Positions 45,067 through 53,273 of a stretch of 64,000 bases of DNA are shown here, in pieces; the stretch's first letter is position 1; the number at the start of each line of letters is the position of its first letter. The DNA comes from Halodesulfovibrio marinisediminis DSM 17456. Lineage in GTDB: Bacteria > Desulfobacterota > Desulfovibrionia > Desulfovibrionales > Desulfovibrionaceae. Both the position numbers and the translations under genes were made by a program. The notes under the pieces are model-generated. The model searched no databases. It saw nothing but the letters and a program-made list of their open reading frames with translations, and was not told the origin of the DNA. The stretch is taken from the NCBI RefSeq assembly GCF_900129975.1, contig NZ_FSRG01000003.1, positions 608,997-672,996 on the forward strand, given 5' to 3'.

Positions 45067-46317
45067 TTAGAAGCCGGCGAGTAGGCGAGCTCGACTTTTA
45101 CCTTTTACTTCATCTATTTTAATTATCGCGATTTCTTTAAAGTTTTCCCTGCCAAGCATAACGCCTTGCTTTTCTGCTGTGTATGCAGCGGTGCTTATAG
45201 CTTCTTTCATAGCAAATTTGGTTTGAGCATCATTGAGAGATATGCCTTTTTCTTGTGCAACCTTTGTAATAAAATCGCGAGTGATTATTTCTTTAGCGTT
45301 TTTCTTAACTTCGGAGGAAAGAGCTTTAGTATCGGCTTTAAAGTTGCTGTCGGTGCTATGTAAGTGTTTCTCTGTTCCAATTTTGATTGCTTCAACACGG
45401 TTCCAAGCTGAAGAATGCTTTAACGCTGTTTCGAGCGCGTGTTTAGCCATGCGGTGCAGATCGTTTTCTGTAAGCTCTTTGTCGGTTGCCTGTGCGTGGA
45501 CCTCTTTTAAAACGTGTGAGGCAACGTATTCAGCACGGGAGCTTGTGAGTTTTTCTGGCGACGCTCCCATTTCCTTGAGAATTCCCTGCAGCTTGCTTTC
45601 ATCTTTAACAAAATCTTTTGCCAAGGAGTGTTTTTTAATAGGGTCAGTGATTAATTCTGCATTGCTTAGGGGCGCTTTGACAGTGTTAGGGGTGGATTGT
45701 GCTGCTGTTGTGGTGCCTGTTTGAGCCTGTGAAGATACCGAATGCTGTGTAGCTTTTGGTGACAGTTTTTTTAATGGTTTAAGTTCTTTAAGTAGTTCTG
45801 TCTGGATTTCTACTTCATGCACGTTAGGTGTATCTGTCTGAGTTCCCATTTCGCAGGTTTGTGGCTTTGGATGCAATTCCAAAAACTTACTAACAGCAGC
45901 GGCTTCGTTAATGACAGAACGTGCTTCACCACATGTGAGAAGAGTCTCCTGATCTTTCATGCCGAGATCAATGCCTTTAATGAAGCGTACTTCGTCCATG
46001 CCGTGGAAACGTTGTTTCGTGTTTTCAAGGGCTGCGTGTAGGGAACGAGCACCATATTTTTCTTCCAAAACTTTTGAGAGCTTCCATGCTGTATTCCTGC
46101 TTCTTGCGACTTCTTGTTCGCGAAAATCAGTGCAGTATTTTTTGAAAATTCCAACTGTTTCAAGCATGGAAACGATACGTCCTTTCCACGATTTGCCTGC
46201 GGTGAGTTGGCGTTTATCGTTGAGGCTTATTGGATCTTTGTCATGTCCGATTTTGTAAAATTCCGTCAACTTAAGGGGTTGATTAAAGGACAGCTGTTTG
46301 TTTTCTAAAGCTTTCAT
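45067..46317 (-). CDS. Putative type III effector, unknown family
   Basis: No family recognised. The 416-residue product is hydrophilic, Lys/Glu/Ala-rich and mostly helical, with no signal peptide or membrane segment. A middle segment (about residues 160-235) is low in structure and carries MGTQTDTP, EIQTEL and SSQAQTGTTTAAQST. The gene sits directly upstream of a CesT-type chaperone, which is the main reason to suspect an effector. ATG 46317 has GGAG about 10 bases upstream; the frame extends to 46437 but the extra 40 residues lack a ribosome site. It lies between two hydrogenase operons. Confidence 0.6.
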   Translation of the reverse strand: MKALENKQLSFNQPLKLTEFYKIGHDKDPISLNDKRQLTAGKSWKGRIVSMLETVGIFKKYCTDFREQEVARSRNTAWKLSKVLEEKYGARSLHAALENTKQRFHGMDEVRFIKGIDLGMKDQETLLTCGEARSVINEAAAVSKFLELHPKPQTCEMGTQTDTPNVHEVEIQTELLKELKPLKKLSPKATQHSVSSQAQTGTTTAAQSTPNTVKAPLSNAELITDPIKKHSLAKDFVKDESKLQGILKEMGASPEKLTSSRAEYVASHVLKEVHAQATDKELTENDLHRMAKHALETALKHSSAWNRVEAIKIGTEKHLHSTDSNFKADTKALSSEVKKNAKEIITRDFITKVAQEKGISLNDAQTKFAMKEAISTAAYTAEKQGVMLGRENFKEIAIIKIDEVKGKSRARLLAGF

Positions 46318-46718
46318 ATGGTAGTTTCTCCGATATATTGGGATGTACCCGAGATGAAAAAAATTGGTATGGTTTACAGAATAATGAAAGCAGGAATTGT
46401 ACCAGCAGCTTAATTTTTTAAATTGGGTATCTATCAAGCTTGTTTATTTAAGAAAATTCAGGGGGGCGAAGATTTTTTTATGAGGGGGTATTTTTAGGAT
46501 GTTGAGTTTTAAACGTATGTTGTAGGAATTTTGTTGGTGGTGCCTACAAAGTTGGCAGATGGAAGGTTGGATATCTGTGGTGGGTTTAAGAACGGGCGGA
46601 GCCTCAACAGAATGGTCAAAGAGCTTTCTGCATATTTTTTAGCAGTGGTGGATGGCTGCTATTTCAACCTATGTCTTTGCTTGCGGTAAGAAGCATAACT
46701 TATTAATTTCTATACAAC
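46318..46718. other. Upstream region of the putative effector
   Basis: About 400 bases with no gene. It is AT-rich with several G runs (for example near 46462, 46486 and 46590). No promoter could be named with confidence. Confidence 0.4.
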
Positions 46719-46766
46719 AAAAAAAGCCCCCTGTTTGATTGGTCTGATCATTTAGGGGGCTTTTTT
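46719..46766. terminator. Terminator of the [NiFeSe] operon
   Basis: AAAAAAAGCCCCCT (46719-46732) pairs with AGGGGGCTTTTTT (46754-46766), with a small inner TGAT/ATCA stem. It is 20 bases past the protease stop and works on either strand. Confidence 0.93.
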
Positions 46767-46786
46767 GTTTGAAGGGAACGAACGTT

Positions 46787-47260
46787 TTAGTTCAGCTCTT
46801 TGATAATTTGCTGAATACGTTTGCGGGCGTGTGATACGAAGTTGTCAAATTTTGCCTGGCAAACTTCAGAAAGTCCAATATTCCAAGTTGTAATATCGTA
46901 AGGCTGCATGCCGATAATCTCCATTCGTGGGCGCGTGCCGCAGCGCATTTCGCACATCTGGAGTGAGTCGAGCATGTCGATATCATGAATTGAAACTCGT
47001 TGTTTTTCGTTTGAGCGAAGATCGTCTTCTGTAAGTTCGTAGATTGTGCCCGGCTCATGTTCAGCGTGAATAACATCAAGAACTAACAGTCTGTCGTAGC
47101 CTTGGAATAGAGCATATATGTCTTGAGTAAATGTTCCTGCTTCCATCACAGTAACATTTTCCGGCCATTCTTCTTTCCAAAGAACTTCAGCAGCGTGAAC
47201 GCCAATACCGTCGTCGGTGAGTAGGGTATTGCCGATGCCTAATACTAAAAGCTTTTTCAT
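46787..47260 (-). CDS. hysD: [NiFeSe] hydrogenase maturation protease
   Basis: A 157-residue HybD-type endopeptidase, a paralogue of the protease at 40762. It shows LLVLGIGNTLLTDDGIGVHAAEVL, VMEAGTFTQDIYALF and a SIHDIDMLDSLQMCEM segment containing the metal-binding His. It probably removes the tail VMNAETGKVSVVEFE of the Sec-containing large subunit just upstream. ATG 47260 has AAAGGA 5-6 bases upstream; the frame from 47416 would add a 52-residue hydrophobic extension with no start signal. The symbol follows D. vulgaris usage. Confidence 0.9.
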   Translation of the reverse strand: MKKLLVLGIGNTLLTDDGIGVHAAEVLWKEEWPENVTVMEAGTFTQDIYALFQGYDRLLVLDVIHAEHEPGTIYELTEDDLRSNEKQRVSIHDIDMLDSLQMCEMRCGTRPRMEIIGMQPYDITTWNIGLSEVCQAKFDNFVSHARKRIQQIIKELN

Positions 47261-47431
47261 GACTAGTCCTTTAAGCAACAAGGTGAAAACTGTAGTAATG
47301 AGGTCCTCTATCAATAAAAAGATATTGATAGCTGGGCAAGGTGTTTTATTGAACTCTATTCTAAAAAAATGTTGGCAAAAAAAGAGGAACCCGAAGGTTC
47401 CTCTTTTATTAGGCAAGTTCAGGAGCGAGTC

Positions 47432-48976
47432 TTATTCGAACTCAACAACGGAAACTTTACCGGTCTCTGCGTTCATCACGTGAACGGCACAGCCCAGTCA
47501 TGGATCAAAGGCACGAATGAGACGCGCCACGTTTACTGGGTTATCAACGTCCGGTACAGGAACACCGATGAGAGCTTCCTCAACAGGACCGCGTACACCC
47601 TTGTCATCGCGAGGGTTACAGTTCCAGAGAGTTGCAGAAACAATCTGGTAGTTGTTGATTTTGCTGTCCTTAACGTCAAGGTAGTGGAGCAGAGCACCGC
47701 GAGGAGCTTCTGTGAAACCAGTACCTTCGCCAGATTCAGGGATTTCGTAAGCAGTGAAGGTTTCTTCGTTTGGTTTAACTTCTTTGAGCCATGCGTCAAT
47801 GAAGTCAAGGATGTACCAAGTCTCTTCAGCACGAGCTACGTGGCGACCCATGAGGGAGAATGCTGCATCTTCACCGAGATCACGGAAGCGTTTAGCGTCC
47901 ATGCCGAATTTTTCTTTCAGCATTTTCTGACCAACAGGTGAAAGTGGAGGGTTCTCAACCCACATACGTGCGAGAGGACCAACTTCACAAGCAACGCCGT
48001 TGTAGCGAGGAGCTTTAACGAAGCTGTATGCACCTTTTTTATTAGGAGCAGGGATAGTTTTACCTTCAGAGTAGTGCAGACCGGAAGTGGAATCTTCGAA
48101 CCATGAGTATTTAACATCTTCATGGATTTTGGAAGGATCAAACTTATGGTCTTTACCGTCGAAGTATACACCAGGGTTCATCATGAACTTGGAGTGAGCA
48201 TTATCGAGTGGGAATACACCGTATGCGATACATGCTTTATGACCCTGTCCAACTTTGAACAGGTCAGGGTATACAGAACCAACGGTGTAAACAGTTGGGA
48301 GGTATTTGTTATTAACAAAGTCGCGAACTTTCTTGAAACGTACTGCGTATTCAAGAATGCGATCTTTGGTAGGCATTTCAGTTGCGCCACCAGCTACGAG
48401 ACCTTGTACGTGAGGCATTTTACCGCCCCAGATAGCAACCATTTCGTGACAGACTGCACGTACGTCGAGAGCTTCGATGTACTGATCAACAGCTGCTGCG
48501 TTAACAGCTTTAAGATCTTTGTTACGGTCTTCAAGAAGGTCGGATTTCTGGTAACGAGGTACAAACGGTGCGCTATCAGGACCCTGAACGAAGTCCTGTG
48601 CTGCTAAGTGGTAGAAGTGCAGGATGTGAGACTGCAGGTAGTTAGCACCGAGTATGAGGTTACGGGTAACGCGAGCATTGTCAGTAACTTTTACGCCAAA
48701 TGCTGCGTCCTGAGCCATAATAGAAGCAGTTGCGTGCGCTGTTGGACATACGCCACAGATACGCTGAACGATCTGTGAAGAGTCACGAGGATCGCGACCA
48801 CGAAGGATCTGTTCAAACCCGCGGTACATACCGCCGGAAAGCTTTGCGTCCACAACTTTGCCATTCTCAACGGTAACGTCAGCTTTCAAGTGACCTTCGA
48901 TACGGGTTACCGGATCGATTGCGATGTGAGCTGTTTTACCGCTGGCTGCTGCTCCATTTCTTTTGCAACCAGACAT
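47432..48976 (-). CDS. hysA: [NiFeSe] hydrogenase large subunit, selenoprotein
   Basis: The active-site subunit of a selenium-dependent periplasmic hydrogenase. The frame meets TGA at 47498-47500 (residue 493) and continues LGCAVHVMNAETGKVSVVEFE to TAA at 47432. The TGA replaces the first Cys of the C-terminal DPCxxCxxH motif (here DPULGCAVH) and is therefore selenocysteine, a Ni ligand. The N-terminal pair is RICGVCPTAH. The protein starts MSGCKRNG, resembling the lipidated start described for D. vulgaris HysA. Full length is 514 residues; software that stops at TGA will truncate it by 22. Confidence 0.97.
47468..47500 (-). promoter_or_regulatory. Sec codon and putative bacterial SECIS hairpin
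   Basis: TGA at 47498-47500 is followed on the minus strand by a stem-loop. TGC (47487-47489), one bulged C, GTTCA (47481-47485), loop CGTGA, then TGAAC and GCA (47468-47475). The apical loop holds a G about 21 bases past the TGA, the place where SelB binds in bacterial SECIS elements. Confidence 0.75.
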
Positions 48977-49016
48977 GTTAATTCCTCCTTAGGAATGTAT
49001 AAGGGCGCACAAGCCG

Positions 49017-49973
49017 TTAAGCTGGCTCGTAGAACGGGGACTTACCATCAGGGAAGTCTGGCTCAACGCAACCGATACATACAGCGTTCTCTACGCACCA
49101 GTTCATGCCGTTGTTCCATTTACGTTTGTAACAGTCAGAGTTGGTATCTGGACCTTTACAACCGAGTTCCATGCGACAACCTTTAACATCAGTAAACTTA
49201 GTTGCCAGAACGTCGTTATCAAAGTCTTCAAGGTATGGGCAGTTGTCATGAATGTTCTCGCCGAAGAACGGAGTTGGACGTCCTTCATCATCAAGAATTT
49301 TAACAACTTCGCCAAGACCGTCTGCAAGACCATGCTTTTTGATAGCGTCAAGAGCAACAGTTACTGTTCCAACGATCCAGTCAGGATGCGGAGGACAACC
49401 AGGAATGTTAACAACAGGAGTTGCAATTTCTTCTGCTTCAAAGAACTCGCGAACACCTTTGGCACCGGTTTGGCTGCCTGCTGCTGCAGGAATGCCACCG
49501 TATGCAGAACAGGTACCTACTGCAAGCACTGCTGCTGCTTTAGGTCCAAGTTCTTTCATTGCGTCAACCATGGTAATTTCTCTGTGACCGGCTTCACCGA
49601 TAACACAGTATTTACCTTCTGCTTCAGTAGGAATGCTTCCTTCGACAACAAGGAAGAATTTACCGTCGTACTTGTCTGCAATTTTGTACATGTGTTCCAT
49701 TGCAGGTTCGCCTTCCCATGCCATCACTGTTGGATGGAATTCAAGGCTAATAACTTTGAGCAGAACGTCTTTAATGTGAGGGTTAACAGAGTTCAGCAGT
49801 GATACGGAACAACCCGTACAGCCTGCGCCCTGTAACCATAAAACTGGAGGACGGTCGCCGTTAAGTGAACCGGAAATCGCTTCACATACAGCTGGGTTGA
49901 ACATCTGGGAAATCCCGAGTCCAGCCACAGTCCCTGTACACAGTTTAACAAAATCACGCCTATTGAGACTCAT
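49017..49973 (-). CDS. hysB: [NiFeSe] hydrogenase small subunit
   Basis: Fe-S relay subunit of the [NiFeSe] enzyme, 318 residues, exported by Tat with the signal NRRDFVKLCTGTVAG (Arg5-Arg6). Proximal ligands are GAGCTGCSVSLL, GTCSAYGG and GCPPHPDW; distal region is [14 protein letters not shown]. The medial segment is NWCVENAVCIGC, with Cys where [NiFe] enzymes have Pro, predicting an all-[4Fe-4S] chain. First gene of the hys operon, 40 bases before the large subunit. AGGAGG is 5 bases from ATG 49973; an upstream frame to 50108 lacks support. Confidence 0.96.
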   Translation of the reverse strand: MSLNRRDFVKLCTGTVAGLGISQMFNPAVCEAISGSLNGDRPPVLWLQGAGCTGCSVSLLNSVNPHIKDVLLKVISLEFHPTVMAWEGEPAMEHMYKIADKYDGKFFLVVEGSIPTEAEGKYCVIGEAGHREITMVDAMKELGPKAAAVLAVGTCSAYGGIPAAAGSQTGAKGVREFFEAEEIATPVVNIPGCPPHPDWIVGTVTVALDAIKKHGLADGLGEVVKILDDEGRPTPFFGENIHDNCPYLEDFDNDVLATKFTDVKGCRMELGCKGPDTNSDCYKRKWNNGMNWCVENAVCIGCVEPDFPDGKSPFYEPA

Positions 49974-50297
49974 CCCTGCCTCCTTGCATTTGGGCGTTTG
50001 TAAACCATTAAGTATCAAACGAATCATAACGTTGAAGAACAATAAAAGTCGTACATCTTGCTGGCAAAATGTGTCAATAAAATGCCGATATTTTCTCCTG
50101 TAATTCATAGAAAAAATTGATAATATGCTCTGCGTGTAATGGTTGTTTACTCAATCGCCATTCTTTGTGTTAAAAAAAAACAAATAGTAACACGACTGGT
50201 TGAGTAACTAGTTGGGAGGGTAGCAATTAGTGGGCGCTCTTATTGGCAATCGCACTGAATTGTATTGAAAAAATAAATATGGATAAAAGAGGGTAAT
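49974..50297. other. Upstream region of the [NiFeSe] operon
   Basis: No gene. On the minus strand TTGACA (50072-50077) is a possible -35 for hysB with a poor -10. Farther out, nested inverted repeats occur: TTACTCAA (50147-50154) with TTGAGTAA (50200-50207), enclosing GTGTTA (50167-50172) with TAACAC (50188-50193). These may be a regulator site. Confidence 0.45.
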
Positions 50298-50329
50298 AAA
50301 AAAAGCACCGAGGCTGTTGCCTCGGTGCT
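50298..50329 (-). terminator. Intrinsic terminator of the candidate RNA
   Basis: AGCACCGAGGC (50304-50314) and GCCTCGGTGCT (50319-50329) form a perfect 11-bp stem with a 4-base loop; TTTTTTT follows on the minus strand. Confidence 0.92.
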
Positions 50330-50510
50330 ATCTCTTTGAGTTATGTTGAGAATTAATTAGTTTCCTAATCAAGTTGTGGCGAATTTTTTGAACCTATTCG
50401 CCTGATAAGATGCATGGTGGAGTTTCCAAATGGACACCTCCCTAAAACTTTGATGTAATCAGTTAAGTTTAGTGGTGAACTAACTAACTTCAGCTTTTTA
50501 TGCTTATCTT
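50298..50510 (-). ncRNA. Candidate small RNA, about 210 nt
   Basis: The interval runs from a promoter-like sequence (50517-50545) to a strong intrinsic terminator (50298-50329) on the minus strand, with no long reading frame. The predicted RNA contains a hairpin TTAGT-tcacc-ACTAA extended by AGTTA/TAACT (about 50459-50489), and an AGGGAGG sequence at about 50446-50452. A TTG 7 bases past this could start an 11-codon peptide, and ATG 50415 a 16-codon one (MHLIRRIGSKNSPQLD), so a short translated or dual-function RNA is possible. Confidence 0.42.
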
Positions 50511-50516
50511 GACTAA

Positions 50517-50545
50517 ACTATATCCCGAAAAAATGAGTTGAGCAA
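50517..50545 (-). promoter_or_regulatory. Putative promoter of the candidate RNA
   Basis: On the minus strand TTGCTC (50540-50545) and TATAGT (50517-50522) are 17 bases apart; the -10 is 5/6 to consensus. Transcription would start near 50510. Confidence 0.5.
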
Positions 50546-50609
50546 TAATTTTGTTGTAAAATAAAAAATAAATTTTTCAAGCAGTTGAGTGTGTTTTAGG
50601 AAGTTAATG

Positions 50610-50780
50610 TCATTTTTGTGTGTTGCTGGCGCTGAGTAAAAGCTCGAATTGTTTTACATCATTAGCAGAAAAATCTCTGTTATCTGTCACAAAATACGAA
50701 GCTTTTGTAGCCCCTTTGTACATTTCTGATAGAAGGGAAGTTGTCATTGTGTTCTTAGCAATACATTTTTTTTCTGACAT
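50610..50780 (-). CDS. Small hypothetical protein, 56 residues
   Basis: Family not recognised. The product (MSEKKCIAKNTMTTSLLSEMYKG...) is soluble, with a possible helix over residues 13-24 and an end SANDVKQFELLLSASNTQK. ATG 50780 follows AAAGGAG by 5 bases, which supports real translation; the frame start at 50810 does not. Its transcript could run into the candidate RNA terminator 280 bases downstream. Confidence 0.6.
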   Translation of the reverse strand: MSEKKCIAKNTMTTSLLSEMYKGATKASYFVTDNRDFSANDVKQFELLLSASNTQK

Positions 50781-51042
50781 AGCTACTCCTTTTTGTTGTG
50801 AGTATAGCATAAAATTGTATTCAAAAGAACGCTCTGAGGTTGTTGGATAAGTTGTATAGGTTCAATAAAAGTGAATTATTAATGAATCGAGCGTGATATG
50901 TGTTGTCCTTTCGGAAAGAAATAATACGATGGTGTATGTCTCTTTTCTTTTAGGCTGAGAAGAGCCTTAGAATTGATGTATATAGTTGAATGAGTGAGAT
51001 GAACTGGTTGACTTATCATGCTCACCATGATTTCACCTGTGC

Positions 51043-52098
51043 ATGAGTTCTACAAGTAATCTTGCAAAAATAGCTGCTGAAATTTGTCCTGCCGATTTGA
51101 ATGATCGCAATGTTGTCAGGGGACGTTTTGCGCCTTCTCCAACAGGGTATATTCATCTTGGTAATGCATGGTCTTTTCTCGTGTGCTGGCTTGCTGCCAG
51201 AAAGGAGCATGGCAAGCTTGTCTTGCGGATAGAGGACATTGATCCTGATCGATCTAAGCCGGAATATGTAGATGGTCTTATTGAAGATCTGCATTGGCTT
51301 GGTTTGGATTGGGATGAAGGGGCAGATATAGGTGGTAATTACGCACCATATACTCAAAGTGAATCTACAGGATTATATGAGCGTGTGATTGAAGCTCTTC
51401 AACAGGACGGGCTTGTTTATCCGTGTTTTTGCACCAGGAAAGAACTACGCTCTTTGGCTTCTGCGCCACATAAAGGTGATTACGGAACTGCCTATCCTGA
51501 GCTTTGCTTGAACCTTTCCATTGAAGAGCGCAGCCAGCGTGAAGCTGAAGGGCGCAGAAGCTCTATGCGACTACACTGCGCAAAAGATCAAATCAATTTT
51601 ACCGATGTGTTGCATGGCGAGTGCTGCATGAGTTGGAAAGATTGTGGCGGAGATTTCCCGTTAAGACGCTCGGACGGTGTTTTTGCATATCAGTTAGCGG
51701 TGGTTGTCGATGATATTCGTCAGCGGATTACGCAGATTGTCAGGGGTGAAGATATCTTACACTGCACGCCTCGACAGGTTTATTTATATGAGTTGTTGGG
51801 TTGCCCTCCGCCTGAGTACATTCATCTTCCACTTGTTGTGGATTACGAAGGAGAACGGCTGGCAAAGCGCCATGGGCATTTTGAATTGCGCAAAATGCGT
51901 GAAGCCGGAATTTCAGCTGAAGCGATTGTGGGTTATCTTGCGCACCTCGGCGGGTTGTTGCCAGTTTGCCAAACTATAGACGCCAGAGAGTTGTTGGAAC
52001 ATTTTTCAATAGATAAAATTAATACCAAAGTATTGCAGCTTGAAAAAGATGTGATAGCGCGTCTTAAAGAGCTTTCTGGTGTTGCTGACTTAGTATAA
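51043..52098 (+). CDS. gluQ: Glutamyl-Q tRNA(Asp) synthetase-like protein
   Basis: GluQ-RS, a short paralogue of glutamyl-tRNA synthetase, attaches glutamate to queuosine-34 of tRNA-Asp. The 351-residue product has the HIGH-type motif FAPSPTGYIHLGNAWSF, a zinc site YPCFCTRKEL...YPELC (C-x-C, Tyr, Cys), and RLAKRHGHF where full GluRS has KMSKR. The anticodon-binding C-terminal domain is missing, as expected for GluQ-RS. No clear ribosome site precedes ATG 51043, so the start is less certain than the identity. Confidence 0.88.
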   Translation: MSSTSNLAKIAAEICPADLNDRNVVRGRFAPSPTGYIHLGNAWSFLVCWLAARKEHGKLVLRIEDIDPDRSKPEYVDGLIEDLHWLGLDWDEGADIGGNYAPYTQSESTGLYERVIEALQQDGLVYPCFCTRKELRSLASAPHKGDYGTAYPELCLNLSIEERSQREAEGRRSSMRLHCAKDQINFTDVLHGECCMSWKDCGGDFPLRRSDGVFAYQLAVVVDDIRQRITQIVRGEDILHCTPRQVYLYELLGCPPPEYIHLPLVVDYEGERLAKRHGHFELRKMREAGISAEAIVGYLAHLGGLLPVCQTIDARELLEHFSIDKINTKVLQLEKDVIARLKELSGVADLV

Positions 52099-52202
52099 AA
52101 TCTATACGGTGCTTATATGAGCAGTTTTGAGCATTGTTATGTAACAAAATTGTTGCTGAAAATAAGTGTGCACATTTGATATAAAAAGGTTGGGAGTAAG
52201 TT

Positions 52203-52580
52203 ATGCAGTTTGATACCGTGTTTACAAAAGAAAAGCTGGAAGAGTTGTTTCCGGCTTCAAAAACTGATGAATTCTTCGACGCACTCTACGGAGAAGCAGA
52301 AAGTGGTGCTTATGACATTGAGCTTGCTTTTGTGAAAGGCTCTGAGGACACCCTTGAATTCGCCTTTTTTTTAAATCAGCGTAATGGTGCATGTCTTGCC
52401 TGTAATTTGACTTATGGTCTTCCGCAGGTGTTTATGCGTCATCCTATCATTAATGTGAAAGGATTGGTTGAAGAGATCGCATCGTTAGCTGGTATGGACG
52501 AAGTAACTTTTGAGCTTGGAAGAACTCAAGAGGAATCTTCTGCACGCCACATTATTCCGTTGGTGATTAAAGCTGCATAA
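52203..52580 (+). CDS. Hypothetical protein, 125 residues
   Basis: Family not recognised. The acidic, soluble product (MQFDTVFTKEKLEELFPASKTDEFFDALYG...) has an alternating alpha/beta look, with CLACNLTYGLPQVFMRHP in the centre (Cys-x2-Cys). It starts at ATG 52203 after TTGGGAG. It lies 105 bases after gluQ and ends at a shared terminator, so it may be cotranscribed with gluQ. Confidence 0.75.
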   Translation: MQFDTVFTKEKLEELFPASKTDEFFDALYGEAESGAYDIELAFVKGSEDTLEFAFFLNQRNGACLACNLTYGLPQVFMRHPIINVKGLVEEIASLAGMDEVTFELGRTQEESSARHIIPLVIKAA

Positions 52581-52640
52581 CAGGGCTGGTCAAATTTTGG
52601 GTTAACACGGGCACGTTGTTAACCTTTAGGGATTGTGCAT

Positions 52641-52678
52641 AAAAAAAAAGGAAGAGATACATCTCTTCCTTTTTTTTT
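52641..52678. terminator. Bidirectional terminator
   Basis: AAAAAGGAAGAGAT-ac-ATCTCTTCCTTTTT, a perfect stem bounded by long A and T runs; it serves the 125-residue gene (+) and the TetR gene (-). Confidence 0.93.
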
Positions 52679-52694
52679 ACGTTAGCAGTGTTTG

Positions 52695-53273
52695 CTAGTC
52701 GTTCTTAATACTACGTGAAATAAATTTGAGGACTTCATCGTAAAGGTTAGCTGGTGCATAAGGTGTTAAAAGTCGGGTTCGAATTGCACCAACAAGGTTA
52801 CAGGTCAGGACTGAAGTGGTTTCATGAGCAGGTAAGTCTTTGATGGAGCCATCTTCAATGCCTCTTCGTACATGATACTCAAGTTCGCGAGGTACTTGGT
52901 TGAACTTTTCATACATAACGTCACGATCAGTTTGAGTTTTCATGTCTGAGTATGGAGAGCAACGTACGAGAACAAGAAAGTGTGATTCCGGCGCGATAGA
53001 ATAGTCTAAGTAGGTACGACAAAAGTTCATAACAGAATCGTAGCCGGTGTCACCTTGAGCACATGCTTCTCTCAGCTTGATAATGAAGTCATCCAGAACA
53101 TCCAGTCCTGCTGCAAGAAACAATTTTTCTTTGTTTCCGTAATGGTGTGTAAGGAGCCCGAGAGCAACTCCGGCACGTTCAGAAATCTTTTTAAACGTAG
53201 TCTCGGCGTAACCATACTCACCAAAGAGCTCTTTTGCAGCCAGTAACAGAGCTTCTTTTTTTGTCATTGTCAT
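52695..53273 (-). CDS. TetR-family transcription regulator
   Basis: A 192-residue regulator. The N-terminal HTH reads TKKEALLLAAKELFGEYGYAETTF, then ISERAGVALGLLTHHYGNKEKLF. The C-terminal ligand domain (residues 60-190) is helical and unassigned. Start candidates are ATG 53273 and 53267; neither has a strong ribosome site. Its target is unknown; the acyltransferase gene upstream on the same strand is one candidate. Confidence 0.88.
   Translation of the reverse strand: MTMTKKEALLLAAKELFGEYGYAETTFKKISERAGVALGLLTHHYGNKEKLFLAAGLDVLDDFIIKLREACAQGDTGYDSVMNFCRTYLDYSIAPESHFLVLVRCSPYSDMKTQTDRDVMYEKFNQVPRELEYHVRRGIEDGSIKDLPAHETTSVLTCNLVGAIRTRLLTPYAPANLYDEVLKFISRSIKND

Noticed and set aside
47498-47500. 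TGA as a true stop of the [NiFeSe] large subunit
   Set aside because: The continuation matches the conserved C-terminal motif and tail, and a SECIS-like hairpin follows.
50298-50510. 6S RNA as the identity of the candidate small RNA
   Set aside because: The long rod with a central bubble expected for 6S RNA is not apparent from the sequence.
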